Under the pieces are notes generated by a model. The model was not told where the DNA came from. It searched no databases and worked only from the letters and a program-made list of their open reading frames with translations. A stretch of 64,000 nucleotides of DNA. It comes from Halocaridina rubra (taxonomy: Eukaryota > Arthropoda > Malacostraca > Decapoda > Atyidae). This document shows, piece by piece, positions 1 to 20,476 of this stretch. The stretch is from NCBI GenBank assembly GCA_037179515.1, contig JAXCGZ010022652.1, forward strand, positions 67,501-131,500, read 5' to 3'. The first letter of the stretch is position 1. The number at the start of each line of letters is the position of its first letter. A program made the translations under genes and the position numbers.

Positions 1-5
1 GATCA

Positions 6-366
<361 letters not shown>

Positions 367-452
<86 letters not shown>
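367..452. repeat. (TA)n microsatellite
   Basis: 86 bp of TA between SINE copy 1 and the left end of TIR element 1. Confidence 0.95.
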
Positions 453-454
<2 letters not shown>

Positions 455-457
<3 letters not shown>

Positions 458-2155
458 TGATCCCTCGCTATATCGCGGTTCACCTATCGCGGATTCACTG
501 TATCTCGGTTTTTCTTTGGCGATTTTATTTTTCTTGGTATATGCGAAAATATTAAAATTTTAAGAAATAAGAATTTCCAGTATTTTCATTATTTTATTGA
601 AAACAAAAATTTTCCTTATTTTATTGATATAAAATATGTATTTCTTAGCCTAAGAATAATAAAACAGTAAAAAACATAAATTATCACAGTATTACACCAT
701 GTAAATAAGATACCGGTATCAGCGTTTCGAAAAACGAAAATGGTCTCACCTATGTGAGCTAGTACATATTGAAATTTTCATTATTTTATTGATGAAATGA
801 GTATTTCCTAGCCTAAGAGCAATAATACAGTAAAAAATAGTAGAAAACAAATTTAAACATATGCACTCACAGTATTGCACCATTTGAAATACTGTACGAT
901 AGTGTACACTGTATTGGCGTCTTGGAAAACGCAAAGGCTCGCACCTACGTAAGATAGTTCATGGAATGCTATTGGCTGAAAGGGTGGGAGACGACGAATC
1001 ACAGAACTGTTTTTCTGTATGTTCTGTATCACGGGGTCTTATTGGCGTTTTAATTGAACTTTGGTTCTCCCACCTTCTTCCATTGTCTCGCCTCACTCGT
1101 TCAGTCTAACTGACATATGCGCAGTTCGCTTTATGCTTATTAATATGTTATGCTTCAGGGGTTGGGTTCTTTCGATAACAGTCTCCTATGCCTCAAAAGG
1201 GCCCTTTTTAATTTCAAGCAGCTCTTGGAGATCTTCTTTAACGTGTAATTTACAAGAGATTTCCTCTACTGGGGGAGCATCAATATCATTCCCTTTGCCT
1301 TAACAGACTTCAGTTTCAAGCGGCTTCTGCAGATCTTCTTTAACGTGTGATTTACAAGATTTCCTCTACTGGGGGAGCATCAGTATCGTTTCCTTTGCCT
1401 CAGCAGACTCCTCTTTAATTCAAGCGGCTTCTGCATATCTTCTTTAACGTGTGATATAAGAGATTTCCTCTACTGGGGGAGCATCAGTATCGTTTCCTTT
1501 GCCTCGATCTCCTCTTTAATTCAAGCGGCTTCTGCATATCTTCTTTAACGTGTGATTTAAGAGATTTCCTCTACTGGGGAGCACTAGTGTCATTTTGACA
1601 GGTTTCAATGCCATCCACCTCCATCATAGGAGAAGGAACACAATTGGTTTCTGAACGCAGACATGAATTGAGACCAGTTTGTACAAAGTACATAGTACTA
1701 TTATATTTCAATATATCACTGATAGGATACTTGGCCTCTCCACGTCAATATTTTTCATAATGATCGAGATTTTTCGTACGCACTGTGTATTCAATTCACT
1801 TCGTAACTGAGCCTCGAGGAAATCGAAGACCCTGGCCTTACACTCGAACATCTGGCAGTCCTGTATGAACACGTGACAGCACTCCAACAACTCTCACAAG
1901 AACATGATGATAATATGGTTCTTTCACATAAGTTTACCTATCACTGTCATATACAAAAAAATTTAAATTTATGCTTGCCCGCTGTTATTAATAAAGTAAA
2001 GGGTGGTTTGTTAACAGTACAGGGAGGGTTTAAACAGTAAACGTAAAAATAAATGTAAAATACCTATGTACATATAGGGTGATCCTACTTCTCGGAAATT
2101 CACCTATCGTGGTCGGTTCCAGAACTTAGCCCCCGCAATAAACGAGGGATCACTG
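455..2155. mobile_element. TIR element 1 (family 1, CAGTG ends)
   Basis: Left end CAGTGATCCCTCGCTATATC; the right end read inward on the other strand is CAGTGATCCCTCGTTTATTG. Both ends abut (TA)n, as expected for an element that targets TA (Tc1/mariner-type; the superfamily is inference). The left arm carries degenerate ~180-bp repeats (bases about 580-960), the centre a 90-100 bp tandem block (about 1200-1590), and the right arm one 160-bp-type unit (about 1920-2070). No transposase ORF is visible. Confidence 0.7.
1200..1600 (-). repeat. 90-100 bp tandem repeat block inside TIR element 1
   Basis: Three to four units sharing GATTTCCTCTACTGGGGGAG, AAGCGGCTTCTGCATATCTT and TTTAACGTGTGATT. Read on the minus strand, units give short APPVEEISCKS.VKEDLQ-type stretches in one frame, but units differ by indels and stops. 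A related block in the opposite orientation lies at 31040-31240. It may be a decayed repetitive coding segment; no function assigned. Confidence 0.55.
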
Positions 2156-2163
2156 TATATATA

Positions 2164-6123
<3,960 letters not shown>

Positions 6124-6213
<90 letters not shown>
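6124..6213. repeat. (TA)n microsatellite between TIR families 1 and 2
   Basis: About 90 bp of TA with one CATA interruption. Confidence 0.95.
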
Positions 6214-8464
6214 CACCTTGTTCCTTTTTTCCGCAGTTATTTTAACCACAAAATTGCAGTAACGCCCCAAAAAAATAATAGTAACTAAATACGACATTCG
6301 CGAATAACGCCCATGGAAAACAATTGGAAAAAAAAAATTTCATTTTAGTAAAAAATCGACTGCCTCGGAAGCATTTTTCCGCCATCCTCCTCCTCTTCTA
6401 CCGCTTAATACAATCGGATATTATGAAGGAAATTGAAAAAAGCATTAAGAACAAACAGCAAACATATTTTCAGTATAATATCGTCAGGGAAATAGCGTGC
6501 GAGGGTGCATCAGCTGATACGGAAGTAGCAAAACGTTTGCCGATAGAGGTTCGTTCTCTCGCATCCTCCTCCTCTTCTACCGCTTAATTCAATCGGATAT
6601 TATGAAGATAATAGAAAAAAAAGCATGAAGAACAAACAGCAAGCAACTTACGATATAATATCGTCAGGGAAAAAGCGTGAGAGGATGCATCAGCTGATAC
6701 GGAGGCGGCAAAACGTTTGCATGCTCATCCTCACTGCCACCATCAGTGTTGCCAGAATAGATGAATGAGAGAAATGATAAATATTAAAAATATACATGTA
6801 AGCTGGTAAGCTCTTTCAAGTATCTTAAAGATGAAGTACATTTTTATTTAAATTACAGTACTACCATATTGTAATTAATATATATCTTAAAATGTACTAT
6901 ACATTTGAAAATAAAAACATCCGCTTTATCTGGTAACTGTCCATAGACACACTATACCATAGATATAAGATAAGTAAAATATATTTTATAAGTACATAGC
7001 AAAGCAGAAAGACCTGTAGTTATTCATATTAACATGCAAATAGTGTACAGTATAAAAGATATAAAGATTTATTGTACAGCAAACAAATCAGTGCACTCTA
7101 TTATGTGGTAGGCAACAGGCATACAATGGGACGTGCATGGTGGCGGTGAGCACGAGGATGCAAACGTTTGCCGCCTCCGTATCAGCTGATGCACCCTCGC
7201 ACGTTATTTCCCTAACAATATTATATCGAAAATTTGTTTGCTGTTTGTTCTTAATGCTTTTTTTAAATTTTTTTCATAATATTCAATTGCATGAAGCGGT
7301 AGAAGAGGAGCAGAATGCGGGAGAACGAACCTCTATTGGCAAACGTTTTGGTGCTTCCGTATCAGCTGATGCTTATCACTATTCAGGCACAATATCTTAC
7401 TCATAAAATATTTAGTTACTCCTTCTGTTTGGGGTTTATCTAATTTTCAAGATTATAGTATTATTAATATTCCTTGGTTCTAAACATTATTCTATCCTCT
7501 TTACATATCGACCATTCTGCACGAAATCTAAACATAAACAAAGTCAGATGAGAGAAAAAGAAAACTTTACAATTCGTTACAAAGAAAATGTATATCGTAC
7601 TGTACATGGGAAACTTAAAAATAAAATATATATATTTTCTACAATGCTATTTCCCTGACGATATTATATCGAAAGTTTGTTTGCTGTTTGTTCTTAATGC
7701 TTTTTTTCAATCTTCATAATATTCAGTCTCATTAAGCGGTAGAGGAGGAGGAGGATGTGGGAAACGAACCTCTATCCACTAACGTTTTGCCACTTCTGTA
7801 TCAGCTGATGCACCCTCGCGCGCTGTTCCCCTGACCATATTACATCGAAAATATGTTTGCTGTTTGTTCTTAAAGCTTTTTAAAATTTTTTTTTCATAAT
7901 ATTCAATCGCATTAAGCGGTAGAAGAGGAGCAGAATGCGGGAGAACGAACCTCTATCCACAAAAGTTTTGCCACTTTCGTATCAGCTGATGCACCCTCGC
8001 ACGCTATTTCCCTGACGATATTATGTTGAAAATTTATTTTCTGTTTGTTCTTAATGTTTTTTTTAAATTTTTTTCATAATATTCGATCGCATTAAGCGGT
8101 AGAAGAGGAGGAGGATGCGGGAGAACGAACCTCTTTCCACAAACGTTTTGCCACTAACGTATCAGCTGGTGCACCCTTGCGCGTTATTTCCCTGACGATA
8201 TTATATCGAAAATTTGTTTGCTATTTGTTCTTAATGCTTTTTTTCCATTATTTTTATAATATCTGATTGCATTAAGCGGTAGAAGAGGAGGAGGATGGTG
8301 GAAAAGTGCCACCAAGACGGTCGATTATTTACTAAAATGAAATTTTTATTTTTTCTATTTTTTTGCATGGGCATCATTAGTAAATTTTGTATTTTTTTAC
8401 TATTATTTTTAGGGACGTTATTCCAATTTCGCGGATTATATACGTAGAAAAAGTGAACAAGGTG
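6214..8464. mobile_element. TIR element 4 (family 2, CACCTTGTTC ends)
   Basis: Left end CACCTTGTTCC...CGCAGTTATTTTAACC and right end read inward CACCTTGTTCACTTTTTCTACG, both bordered by (TA)n. The inverted similarity extends far into the element: arms carry the same 180-bp repeat, in reverse orientation on the left (about 6330-6730) and forward on the right (about 7140-8300). The whole is therefore a long, partly palindromic structure. No transposase ORF is seen. Confidence 0.65.
7140..8300 (+). repeat. 180-bp tandem repeat array in TIR element 4, right arm
   Basis: The phrase TTAAGCGGT ends at 7740, 7920, 8100 and 8280, exactly 180 bp apart, with a further unit near 7300. Units share AGAAGAGGAG, GAGAACGAACCTCTAT, TATCAGCTGATGCACCCTCG and TTTGCTGTTTGTTCTTAATG. 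An unrelated segment (about 7385-7640) interrupts the array. Confidence 0.85.
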
Positions 8465-12215
<3,751 letters not shown>

Positions 12216-12819
12216 TGAAAATGAGGCCATCTCTGTCTCAAACCCCCCACCCATGGGTCGGGGAGGGATGATAGAGGATCTCCATGGGATGTAGCAGCAG
12301 GAGGAGGAGTAGCTATTAGGAGATTAAAACAGAAAATCAAGGATTTAGAGGCAGTGGTTATATGCCTTGATTATAAAATTCGGAGTATGGATAGAGAAAT
12401 GAAAGAGAAAGAAACACTCAGAGAGGAAATAAAGATATTTGGTGGAAGCAGATAAAGCACAAGGGCAGGAGAGAAAGGAACTAGAAAAATGATTAAAGAA
12501 GCTGGAGGGGGAAAAGAGTGAACTAGAAACCAGAATTTCTAAACAAGAAGATAACAACAAACAGCTGAATGACAACCTAATTTAATTAAATGTTAGCTCA
12601 CTGCTCTCTTCTGAGAGAGAGATTGCAGCTTGGAATGTTCAGATTAAGGAAAACATCGAACAGTTTAGAAAAGAGTTTCAGGAGCTGAATATGGAACATG
12701 ATGCCATGAAAACCACCTTTGCTGATGCACTAAAGGGGAATGTGGCAGTAAAAGGCTGTGAGTGTGGTGGCACTGGAAAACATACAAACAGTGGACTGTA
12801 AAGAAACAGTAATAAAAAA

Positions 12820-13122
12820 ATGAAAGACGTTGTGATGGAAAGGGCAAATCCAATGATTAAACAGGCACTTGATAAAGAGAAGACAGTGGTAATCTCAGGT
12901 ATAAGCAAATCCCAGGAGCCAACATGGCAGGGGAGACTTGAAGAAAATAAAGCTAGGGTTGTGGACCTGATAAGAAAGCTTGATGTAGTTTGTGGTCCTG
13001 AGGATATTGTAAACATTCACCAACTAGGCAAATATTCGAGGGAGGGAAGGCAGAGACCAACAAAAGTAACCTTTGAGAGAGGGGAAACATGTAGAGAAAT
13101 ATTGATGAGGAAACAAGTCTAA
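12820..13122 (+). pseudogene. LINE family A copy b, ORF1 fragment
   Basis: 100-codon open stretch from MKDVVMERANPMIKQALDKE to CREILMRKQV, matching copy h ORF1 (27759-28388). Frameshifts on both sides separate it from the N-terminal coiled-coil-like part and from the C-terminal basic part. Probably the single-stranded nucleic-acid-binding protein of the element; family assignment by position and composition only. Confidence 0.65.
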
Positions 13123-13336
13123 AAGACCTTCAACAATTCAAAGAAGTGTTCATTAGACAATACAGAACATAGGAAGAGATGGGAATAATAAAAAAACTTG
13201 TTGCAAGAGGCAAGAAGGTTAAATGAGGAAAGATATGAAGAAGAGAAGAAAAATTTTCATTTCAGAGTTCTTCCAGACAAAGGGGAGATAAAGAAGATAA
13301 TGACAGAAGATCAGGGGATGGGGCCTCATTAAGGTT

Positions 13337-16113
13337 TTTATACACAAATGCTGATGGATTAGCTGGTAAGGCAGTAGAATTAAAGGATAGGATTTACAAC
13401 AGTAAGGCAGATATAGTAGCAATTATAGAGACTATGTTGAGTGAGGACATAAACAGTGTCACAGTTTTTCCTAAGGGCTTCAGAATATTAAGGGTTGAAA
13501 GATCTGAGAGGACTGGTGGAGGGATAGCACTGCTCATAAGTGAGAGGATTCAGGTTGAAGAAATAAACTTGGCTATAGAAAGTGAGTTCAAGGAATTTCT
13601 TGTTGCTCGCATAAATACTGGGTCAGAGAGCATTATAATAACTGTTGTATATTACCCACCAAGGAACCAACATAGGCTAGAAAAGTATGAGGAAAGTCAT
13701 ATAGGTACTATTGAAGTCATAAACTCAGTTGTTAACATGGAAAGGGAGAGGAAATGTAGGATTTTGATTATGGGAGATTTCACTCATAAAGAGATAGATT
13801 GGATAAATCTTGACCCACAGTGGTGAGGACTCATTCGGGGCAGGATTTGTAGATTGTGTACAAGGGAATTTCCTACACCAACATGTAATGGATCCAACGA
13901 GGGCCAGGGGTGGGGATGAACCATCACTACTTGATCTAGTGTTCACAGATAACGTGTTGGATATTGAAAAACTTGAGTATGAACCACCAGTTGTAAAGAG
14001 TGACCACTGTGTGTTGTTGATGGAGTATATCATTGAAGATATTGTGCCTGAAAGTAGAGGCACTGAGGACATGAGGAGGAACTATCCGAAAGGAGATTAC
14101 ATCAAAATGAATGAGCTTTTTGCAGTTATTGACTGGAGAACCTTATTTTACAACAAATCTGTACAAGAAATGTATGACATCTTTTGTGAGAAATATGGGA
14201 AGATAGTAGATTGCTGCATACCTGTCACCAAAGTAGGTGTAATTTATGCCAGAGAGAAATGGTTCAATAATGAGTGTAAAAGAGCTAAGGAGTGGGGAGA
14301 GAAATGCTGGAAAAGGTATAGGAGAAGAAAAAACATAAATGCCTGACAAACCTACAAAAGAGCAAGAAATGATTACGTAAGTAAAAGAAGAGAGCAGAGA
14401 GAGACTATGAAAGGGACATCACCAGGAAGGCTAAAGAAAATCCCAAGTTATTCCACAGCTTTATAAGAGAAAAACTGAAGGTAAAAGAACAGGTTTTAAG
14501 TCTTAAGAGAGCGGATGGAAGCATCACTGAGACGGATGAAGAGATCTGTAAAGAATTGAACAAGGAGTTTCAGTCAGTATTTACAGTAGAAAATATCCCC
14601 TCAGATTGCAGAGATAGAAGATCATGGGCCGGTACTATAGAACATCAACCTTTCAGCCTCAGAGGTATGCAAAGCGCTGATGGAGATACATGTCCATAAA
14701 GCTACAGATCTTGATGATATATCACCTCATGTACTTAAAAAATGCACAAACTCAGTATCTTTGGCACTAAGTATCATATTTAAAAAGTTACTGGAGTCAG
14801 GGGAGATTCCAAGATGCTGGAAACAAGCAAACGTGATTCCTATTTTCAAAAAGGGAAGGAGAGATACGGCTCTAAACTATAGACCAGTTTCCTTGACCAG
14901 CATAGTTTGCAAAGTTATGGAGAAACTTCTAAGGAAACATATCTCTCTTCACTTGGAATCCTTCAACTTTTTGTCAGTGAGACAACATGGCTTCAGAGAA
15001 GGTAGATCAACAGTAACCAACTTATTAGAATTTTAAGATGATGAGGTAAGCCGAATCTTACAGGAAAGAGAGGGCTGGGCAGATTGCTTATTCCTAGATT
15101 TTCAGAAAGCGTTTGACACTGTCCCACATGGGAGACTTATTAGGAAGCTGCAAGCAATGGCTAGAATAGGTGGAAATGTATTGGTAAGGATAAAAACTTA
15201 CTTAGAAGGAAGGGAACAGAGAGTTAGAGTAAGACACTCAGTGTCTGAATGGAGAAGAGTTAGTAGTGGAGTTGCTCAGGGTTCAGTTTTAGGGCCACTT
15301 TTGTTCCTTGTATATGTAAATGACCTACAAGAGTCTGTAAATTCATTCATGAATATGTTTGCAGATGATGCAAAGATTGTGAAGAAAGTAAGAAACGAGA
15401 ACAATGGTAGAAAATTTCAGGAAGATGCTAATAGTCTGCATGAGTGGTCAGAAAAGTGGCTAATGAAATTTAATACTTCAAAATGTAAGGTAATGAGAAT
15501 GGGTACAAGTGTAAGAAGGCCCAAGCTTGACTACTCTGTGGCTGGAGTACAACTTTAAGAGACAAAGAATGAGAGATCTAGGAGTAAACATACTAGCAGA
15601 TTTGTCTCCAGAAATGCATATAAATGTAAGGGTAGCCTTCAGGCACATGGACAAGGAAATGTTCAGAAATATTTATGTAACCTATGTGAGGCCAAAACTT
15701 GAATATGCAGCCCCCTTTTGGAATCTGCACTTGAAAAAGCAGTAGCTAAGCTTGAAAAAGTTCAAAGATATGCCACGAAACTGGTGCCAGAAATACATAA
15801 TCTCAGTTATGATGAGAGGCCGAGGGAATTAAAATTACCATCACTCGAAGCTAGAAGATTGAGGGGGGATATGGTGACAGTCTTTAAATTCCTTCATGGT
15901 TATGATAGAGTGGATAGGGATCGATATTTTAATATGGCTGGCACTAGAACCAGAGGTCGTAGTTTGAAGCTCCGAAAGAAAACTTCTTTGCAGGTTGTAA
16001 GGAAATACTCTTTCAGTGTAAGAGTAGTTGATAATTGGAATTGGCTAAGCGAGGAAGTAGTTAATGTTATCTCAATCCATAGTTTTAAAGACAGGCATGA
16101 TAAGCATCACTAA
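13337..16113 (+). pseudogene. LINE family A copy b, ORF2 (endonuclease + RT), broken
   Basis: Successive open pieces 13434-13826, 13810-14346, 14680-15036, 15157-15558, 15527-15745 and 15718-16113 lie in different frames but together follow the order endonuclease, RT, C-terminal domain seen in copies h and k. Endonuclease landmarks: the catalytic E region reads IETM instead of ITETK, and GDF is followed by THKE instead of NHKE, so two conserved positions are changed. RT landmarks: LDFQKAFDTVPHG and MFADDAKIV. Confidence 0.8.
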
Positions 16114-16194
16114 GTACAAAATGGAACCGATCAGGAGATGGGGAGATGCGAGCTTTGGGCTCTTTCCCGTAAGCATAATTAGGTAATCACACAC

Positions 16195-18231
16195 ACAAGT
16201 ATGGGAAGATAGTAGATTGCTGCATACCGGTCACCAAAGTAGGTGTAAATTATGCCAGACAGAAATGGTTCGATAATGAGCGTAAAAGAGTTAAGGAGTG
16301 GAGAGACAAATGCTGGAAAAGGTATTGGAGGAGAAAAACATAAATGCCTGACAAACCTACAAAAGAGCAAGAAATGATTACCTAAGTAAAGGAAGAGAGC
16401 CAGAGAGAGACTATGAGAGGGACTTCATCAGGAAGGCTAAAGAAAATTCCAAGCTTTTCCACAGCTTTATAAGAGGAAAACTGAAGGTAAAAGAACAGGT
16501 ATTAAGTCTTAAGAGAGCGGATGGAAGTATCACTGAGACGGATGAAGAGATCTGCAAAGAATTGAACAAGGAGTTTCAGTCAGTATTTACAGTAGAAAAT
16601 ACCCTCTCAGATTGCAGAGATAGAAGATCATGGGCCGGTATTAGAGATCATCAACCTTTCAGCCACAGAGGTATGCAAAGTGCTGATGGAGTTAGATGTC
16701 CATAAAGCTACAGGTCTTGATGATATATCACCTCATGTACTTAAAAAATGCACAAACTCAATATCAGTGGCACTAAGTATCATATTTAAAAAGCCACTGG
16801 AGTCTGGGGAGATTCCAAGAAGCTTGAAACAAGCAAACGTGATACCTATTTTCAAAAAGGGAAGGAGAGATACGGCTCTAAACTATAGACCAGTTTCCTT
16901 GACCAGCATAGTTTGCAAAGTTATGGAGAAAATACTAATGAAACATATATCTTTTCACTTGGAATCCTTCAACTTCTTGTCAGTAAGGGAACATGACTTC
17001 AGAGAAGGGAGATCAACAGTAACAAACTTATTAGAATTTTATGATGAGGTAAGCCGAATCTTACAGGAAAGAGAGGGCTGGGCAGATTGCATATTCCTAG
17101 ACTTCCAGAAAGCGTTTGACACTGCTCCACATGGGAGACTTATTAGGAAGCTGCAAGCAATGGCTAGAATAGGTGGAAATGTCTTGGAATGGATAAAAAC
17201 TTACTTTGAAGGAAGGGAACAGAGAGTTAGAGTAAGACACTCAGTGTCTGAATGGAGAAGAGTTAGTAATGGAGTTGCACATGGTTCAGTTTTAGGGCCA
17301 CTTTTGTTCCTTGTATATGTAAATGACCTAACATAGTCTGTAAATTAATTCATGAATATGTTTGCAGATGATGCAAAGATTGTGAAGAAAGAAACGAGAA
17401 CAATAGTAGAGAATTTCAGGAAGATGCTAATAGTCTGCATGAGTGGTCAGAAAAGTGGCTAATGAAATTCAATGCTTCAAAATGTAAGATAATGAGAATG
17501 GGTACAAGTGTAAGAAGGCCCAAGCTTGACTACTCTGTGGCTGGAGTACAGCTTCAAGAGACAAAGAATGAGAGAGATCTAGGAGTAAACATACTAGCAG
17601 ATTTGTCTCCAGAAATGCATATAAATGTAATAGTAAGGGCAGCATATGCTTTCTTATCAAATGTAAGGGTAGCCTTCAGGCACATGGACAAGGAAATGTT
17701 CAGAAATATTTATGTAACCTATGTGAGGCCAAAACTTGAATATGCAGCCCCCTTTTGGAATCTGCACTTGAAAAAGCAGTAGCTAAGCTTGAAAAAGTTC
17801 AAAGATATGCCACGAAACTGGTGCCAGAAATACATAATCTCAGTTATGATGAGAGGCCGAGGGAATTAAAATTACCATCACTCGAAGCTAGAAGATTGAG
17901 GGGGGATATGGTGACAGTCTTTAAATTCTTTCATGGTTATGATAGAGTGGATAGGGATCGATATTTTATTATGGCTGGCACTAGAACTAGAGGTCGTAGT
18001 TTGAAGCTCCGAAAGAAAACTTCTTTGCAGGTTGTAAGGAAATACTCTTTCAGTGTAAGAGTAGTTGATAATTGGAATTGGCTAAGCGAGGAGGTAGTTA
18101 ATGCTATCTCAATCCATAGTTTTAAAGACAGGCATGATAAGCATCTCTAAGTACAAAATGGAACCGATCAGGAGATGGGGAGATGCGAGCTTTGGGCTCT
18201 TTCCCGTAAGCATAATTAGGTAATCACACAC
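16195..18231 (+). mobile_element. LINE family A copy c (first unit of 2,037-bp tandem duplication)
   Basis: Starts inside ORF2, at the point equivalent to about 14198 of copy b, and ends at the 3' terminus TTAGGTAATCACACACACAAG. Open pieces are 16680-17336 (RT to VYVNDLT), 17462-17782 and 17755-18150. An in-frame stop after VYVNDLT (ACATAGTCTG) and a small deletion after GTGAAGAAAG break the RT; both are shared with copy d. Dead. Confidence 0.85.
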
Positions 18232-20255
18232 ACAAGTATGGGAAGATAGTAGATTGTTGCATACCGGTCACCAAAGTAGGTGTAAATTATGCCAGACAGA
18301 AATGGTTCGATAATGAGCGTAAAAGAGTTAAGGAGTGGAGAGACAAATGCTGGAAAAGGTATTGGAGGAGAAAAACATAAATGCCTGACAAACCTACAAA
18401 AGAGCAAGAAATGATTACCTAAGTAAAGGAAGAGAGCCAGAGAGAGACTATGAGAGGGACTTCATCAGGAAGGCTAAAGAAAATTCCAAGCTTTTCCACA
18501 GCTTTATAAGAGGAAAACTGAAGGTAAAAGAACAGGTATTAAGTCTTAAGAGAGCGGATGGAAGTATCACTGAGACGGATGAAGAGATCTGCAAAGAATT
18601 GAACAAGGAGTTTCAGTCAGTATTTACAGTAGAAAATACCCTCTCAGATTGCAGAGATAGAAGATCATGGGCCGGTATTAGAGATCATCAACCTTTCAGC
18701 CACAGAGGTATGCAAAGTGCTGATGGAGTTAGATGTCCATAAAGCTACAGGTCCTGATGATATATCACCTCATGTACTTAAAAAATGCACAAACTCAATA
18801 TCAGTGGCACTAAGTATCATATTTAAAAAGCCACTGGAGTCTGGGGAGATTCCAAGAAGCTTGAAACAAGCAAACGTGATACCTATTTTCAAAAAGGGAA
18901 GGAGAGATACGGCTCTAAACTATAGACCAGTTTCCTTGACCAGCATAATTTGCAAAGTTATGGAGAAAATACTAATGAAACATATATCTCTTCACTTGGA
19001 ATCCTTCAACTTATTGTCAGTAAGGGAACATGACTTCAGAGAAGGGAGATCAACAGTAACCAACTTATTAGAATTTTATGATGACATAAACCGAATCTTA
19101 CAGGAAAGAGAGGGCTGGGCAGATTGCATATTCCTAGACTTCCAGAAAGCGTTTGACACTGCTCCACATGGGAGACTTATTAGGAAGCTGCAAGCAATGG
19201 CTAGAATAGGTGGAAATGTCTTGGAATGGATAAAAACTTACTTTGAAGGAAGGGAACAGAGAGTTAGAGTAAGACACTCAGTGTCTGAATGGAGAAGAGT
19301 TAGTAATGGAGTTGCATATGGTTTAGTTTTAGGGCCACTTTTGTTCCTTGTATATGTAAATGACCTAACATAGTCTGTAAATTAATTCATGAATATGTTT
19401 GCAGATGATGCAAAGATTGTGAAGAAAGAAACGAGAACAATAGTAGAGAATTTCAGGAAGATGCTAATAGTCTGCATGAGTGGTCAGAAAAGTGGCTAAT
19501 GAAATTCAATGCTTCAAAATGTAAGATAATGAGAATGGGTACAAGTGTAAGAAGGCCCAAGCTTGACTACTCTGTGGCTGGAGTACAGCTTCAAGAGACA
19601 AAGAACGAGAGAGATCTAGGAGTAAACATACTAGCAGATTTGTCTCCAGAAATACATATAAATGGCATAGTAAGGGCAGCATATGCATTCTTATCAAATG
19701 TAAGGGTAGCCTTCAGGCACATGGACAAGGAAATGTTCAGAAATATTTATGTAACCTATGTGAGGACAAAACTCGAATATGCAGCCCCCTTTTGGAATCC
19801 GCACTTGAAAAAAGCACATAGCTAAGCTTGAAAAAGTTCAAAGACATGCCACGAAACTGGTGCCAGAAATACGCAATCTCAGTTATGATGAGAGGCTGAG
19901 GGAATTAAAATTACCGTCACTCGAAGCTAGAAGATTGAGGGGGGATATGGTGACGGTCTTTAAATTCCTTCATGGTTATGATAGAGTGGAGAAGGATCGA
20001 TAGTTTGATATGGCTGGCTCTAGAAGTAAAGGTCATAGTTTGAAGCTTTGTAAGAAAACCTCTTTGCAGGATGTAAGGAAATACTTTTTAAGTGTAAGAG
20101 TAGTTGATAATTGGAATTGGCTAAGCGAGGAGGTAGTAATCCATAGTTTTAAGGACAGGTATGATAAGTATCACTAAGTACAAAATGGAACCGATGAGGA
20201 GACGTGAAAATACGAGCTTTGGGCTCTTTCCCGTAAACACAATTAGGTATTCACA
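18232..20255 (+). mobile_element. LINE family A copy d (second unit of tandem duplication)
   Basis: Offset from copy c is 2,037 bp throughout the RT part, with the same start point, same stop after VYVNDLT and same deletion, so it arose by duplication rather than by a new insertion. Its last ~450 bp differ more from copies b and c (e.g. GAAAAAAGCACATAGC for GAAAAAGCAGTAGC). The end is TTAGGTATTCAC. Confidence 0.85.
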
Positions 20256-20261
20256 AACAAG

Positions 20262-20375
20262 CTTCTTAAATTTTATGATGAGGTAAACTGAATCTTACAG
20301 GAAAGAGAGGGCTGGGCAGATTGCATATTCCTAGACATCCAGGAAGCATTTGACACTGTCCCGCACATTAGGTAA
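20262..20375 (+). mobile_element. LINE family A mini-fragment e with internal deletion
   Basis: About 105 bp of the mid-RT coding region (TTTTATGATGAGGTAAACTG to TTTGACACTGTCCCGCAC) joined directly to the last 13 bases of the element, ATTAGGTAATCAC, then (CT)n. Everything between RT motif A and the 3' end is missing. Confidence 0.75.
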
Positions 20376-20377
20376 TC

Positions 20378-20474
<97 letters not shown>
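20376..20474. repeat. (CT)n microsatellite upstream of LINE B copy 1
   Basis: About 95 bp of CT, bordered on the left by the family A terminus and on the right by the 5'-truncated end of LINE B copy 1. Confidence 0.95.

Positions 20475-20476
<2 letters not shown>

Larger units (their letters stand above)
12216..16190 (+). mobile_element. LINE family A copy b, most complete but decayed (ORF1 + ORF2)
   Basis: CR1-like non-LTR retrotransposon copy. ORF1 remnants (about 12216-13331) show a charged, coiled-coil-like region with frameshifts near 12440, then MKDVVMERANP, LVVISGISKSQEP-like and DLIRKLDVVCGPEDIVNIHQ segments typical of the ORF1 nucleic-acid-binding part. ORF2 (about 13337-16113) has an apurinic endonuclease-like domain (TNADGLAGK, SLLDLVFTDN, KSDHCVLLM) followed by RT (NVIPIFKKGRRDTALNYRPV, FADDAK). 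Several frameshifts and stops (e.g. near 13825, 14345, 15036, 15557) show it is inactive. The 3' end is TTAGGTAATCACACACAC. The 5' limit is uncertain. Confidence 0.8.

Noticed and set aside
6324..7406. Short ORFs of 80-90 codons in the 180-bp repeats
   Set aside because: They recur only because the DNA repeat recurs, shift frame between units and occur on both strands.
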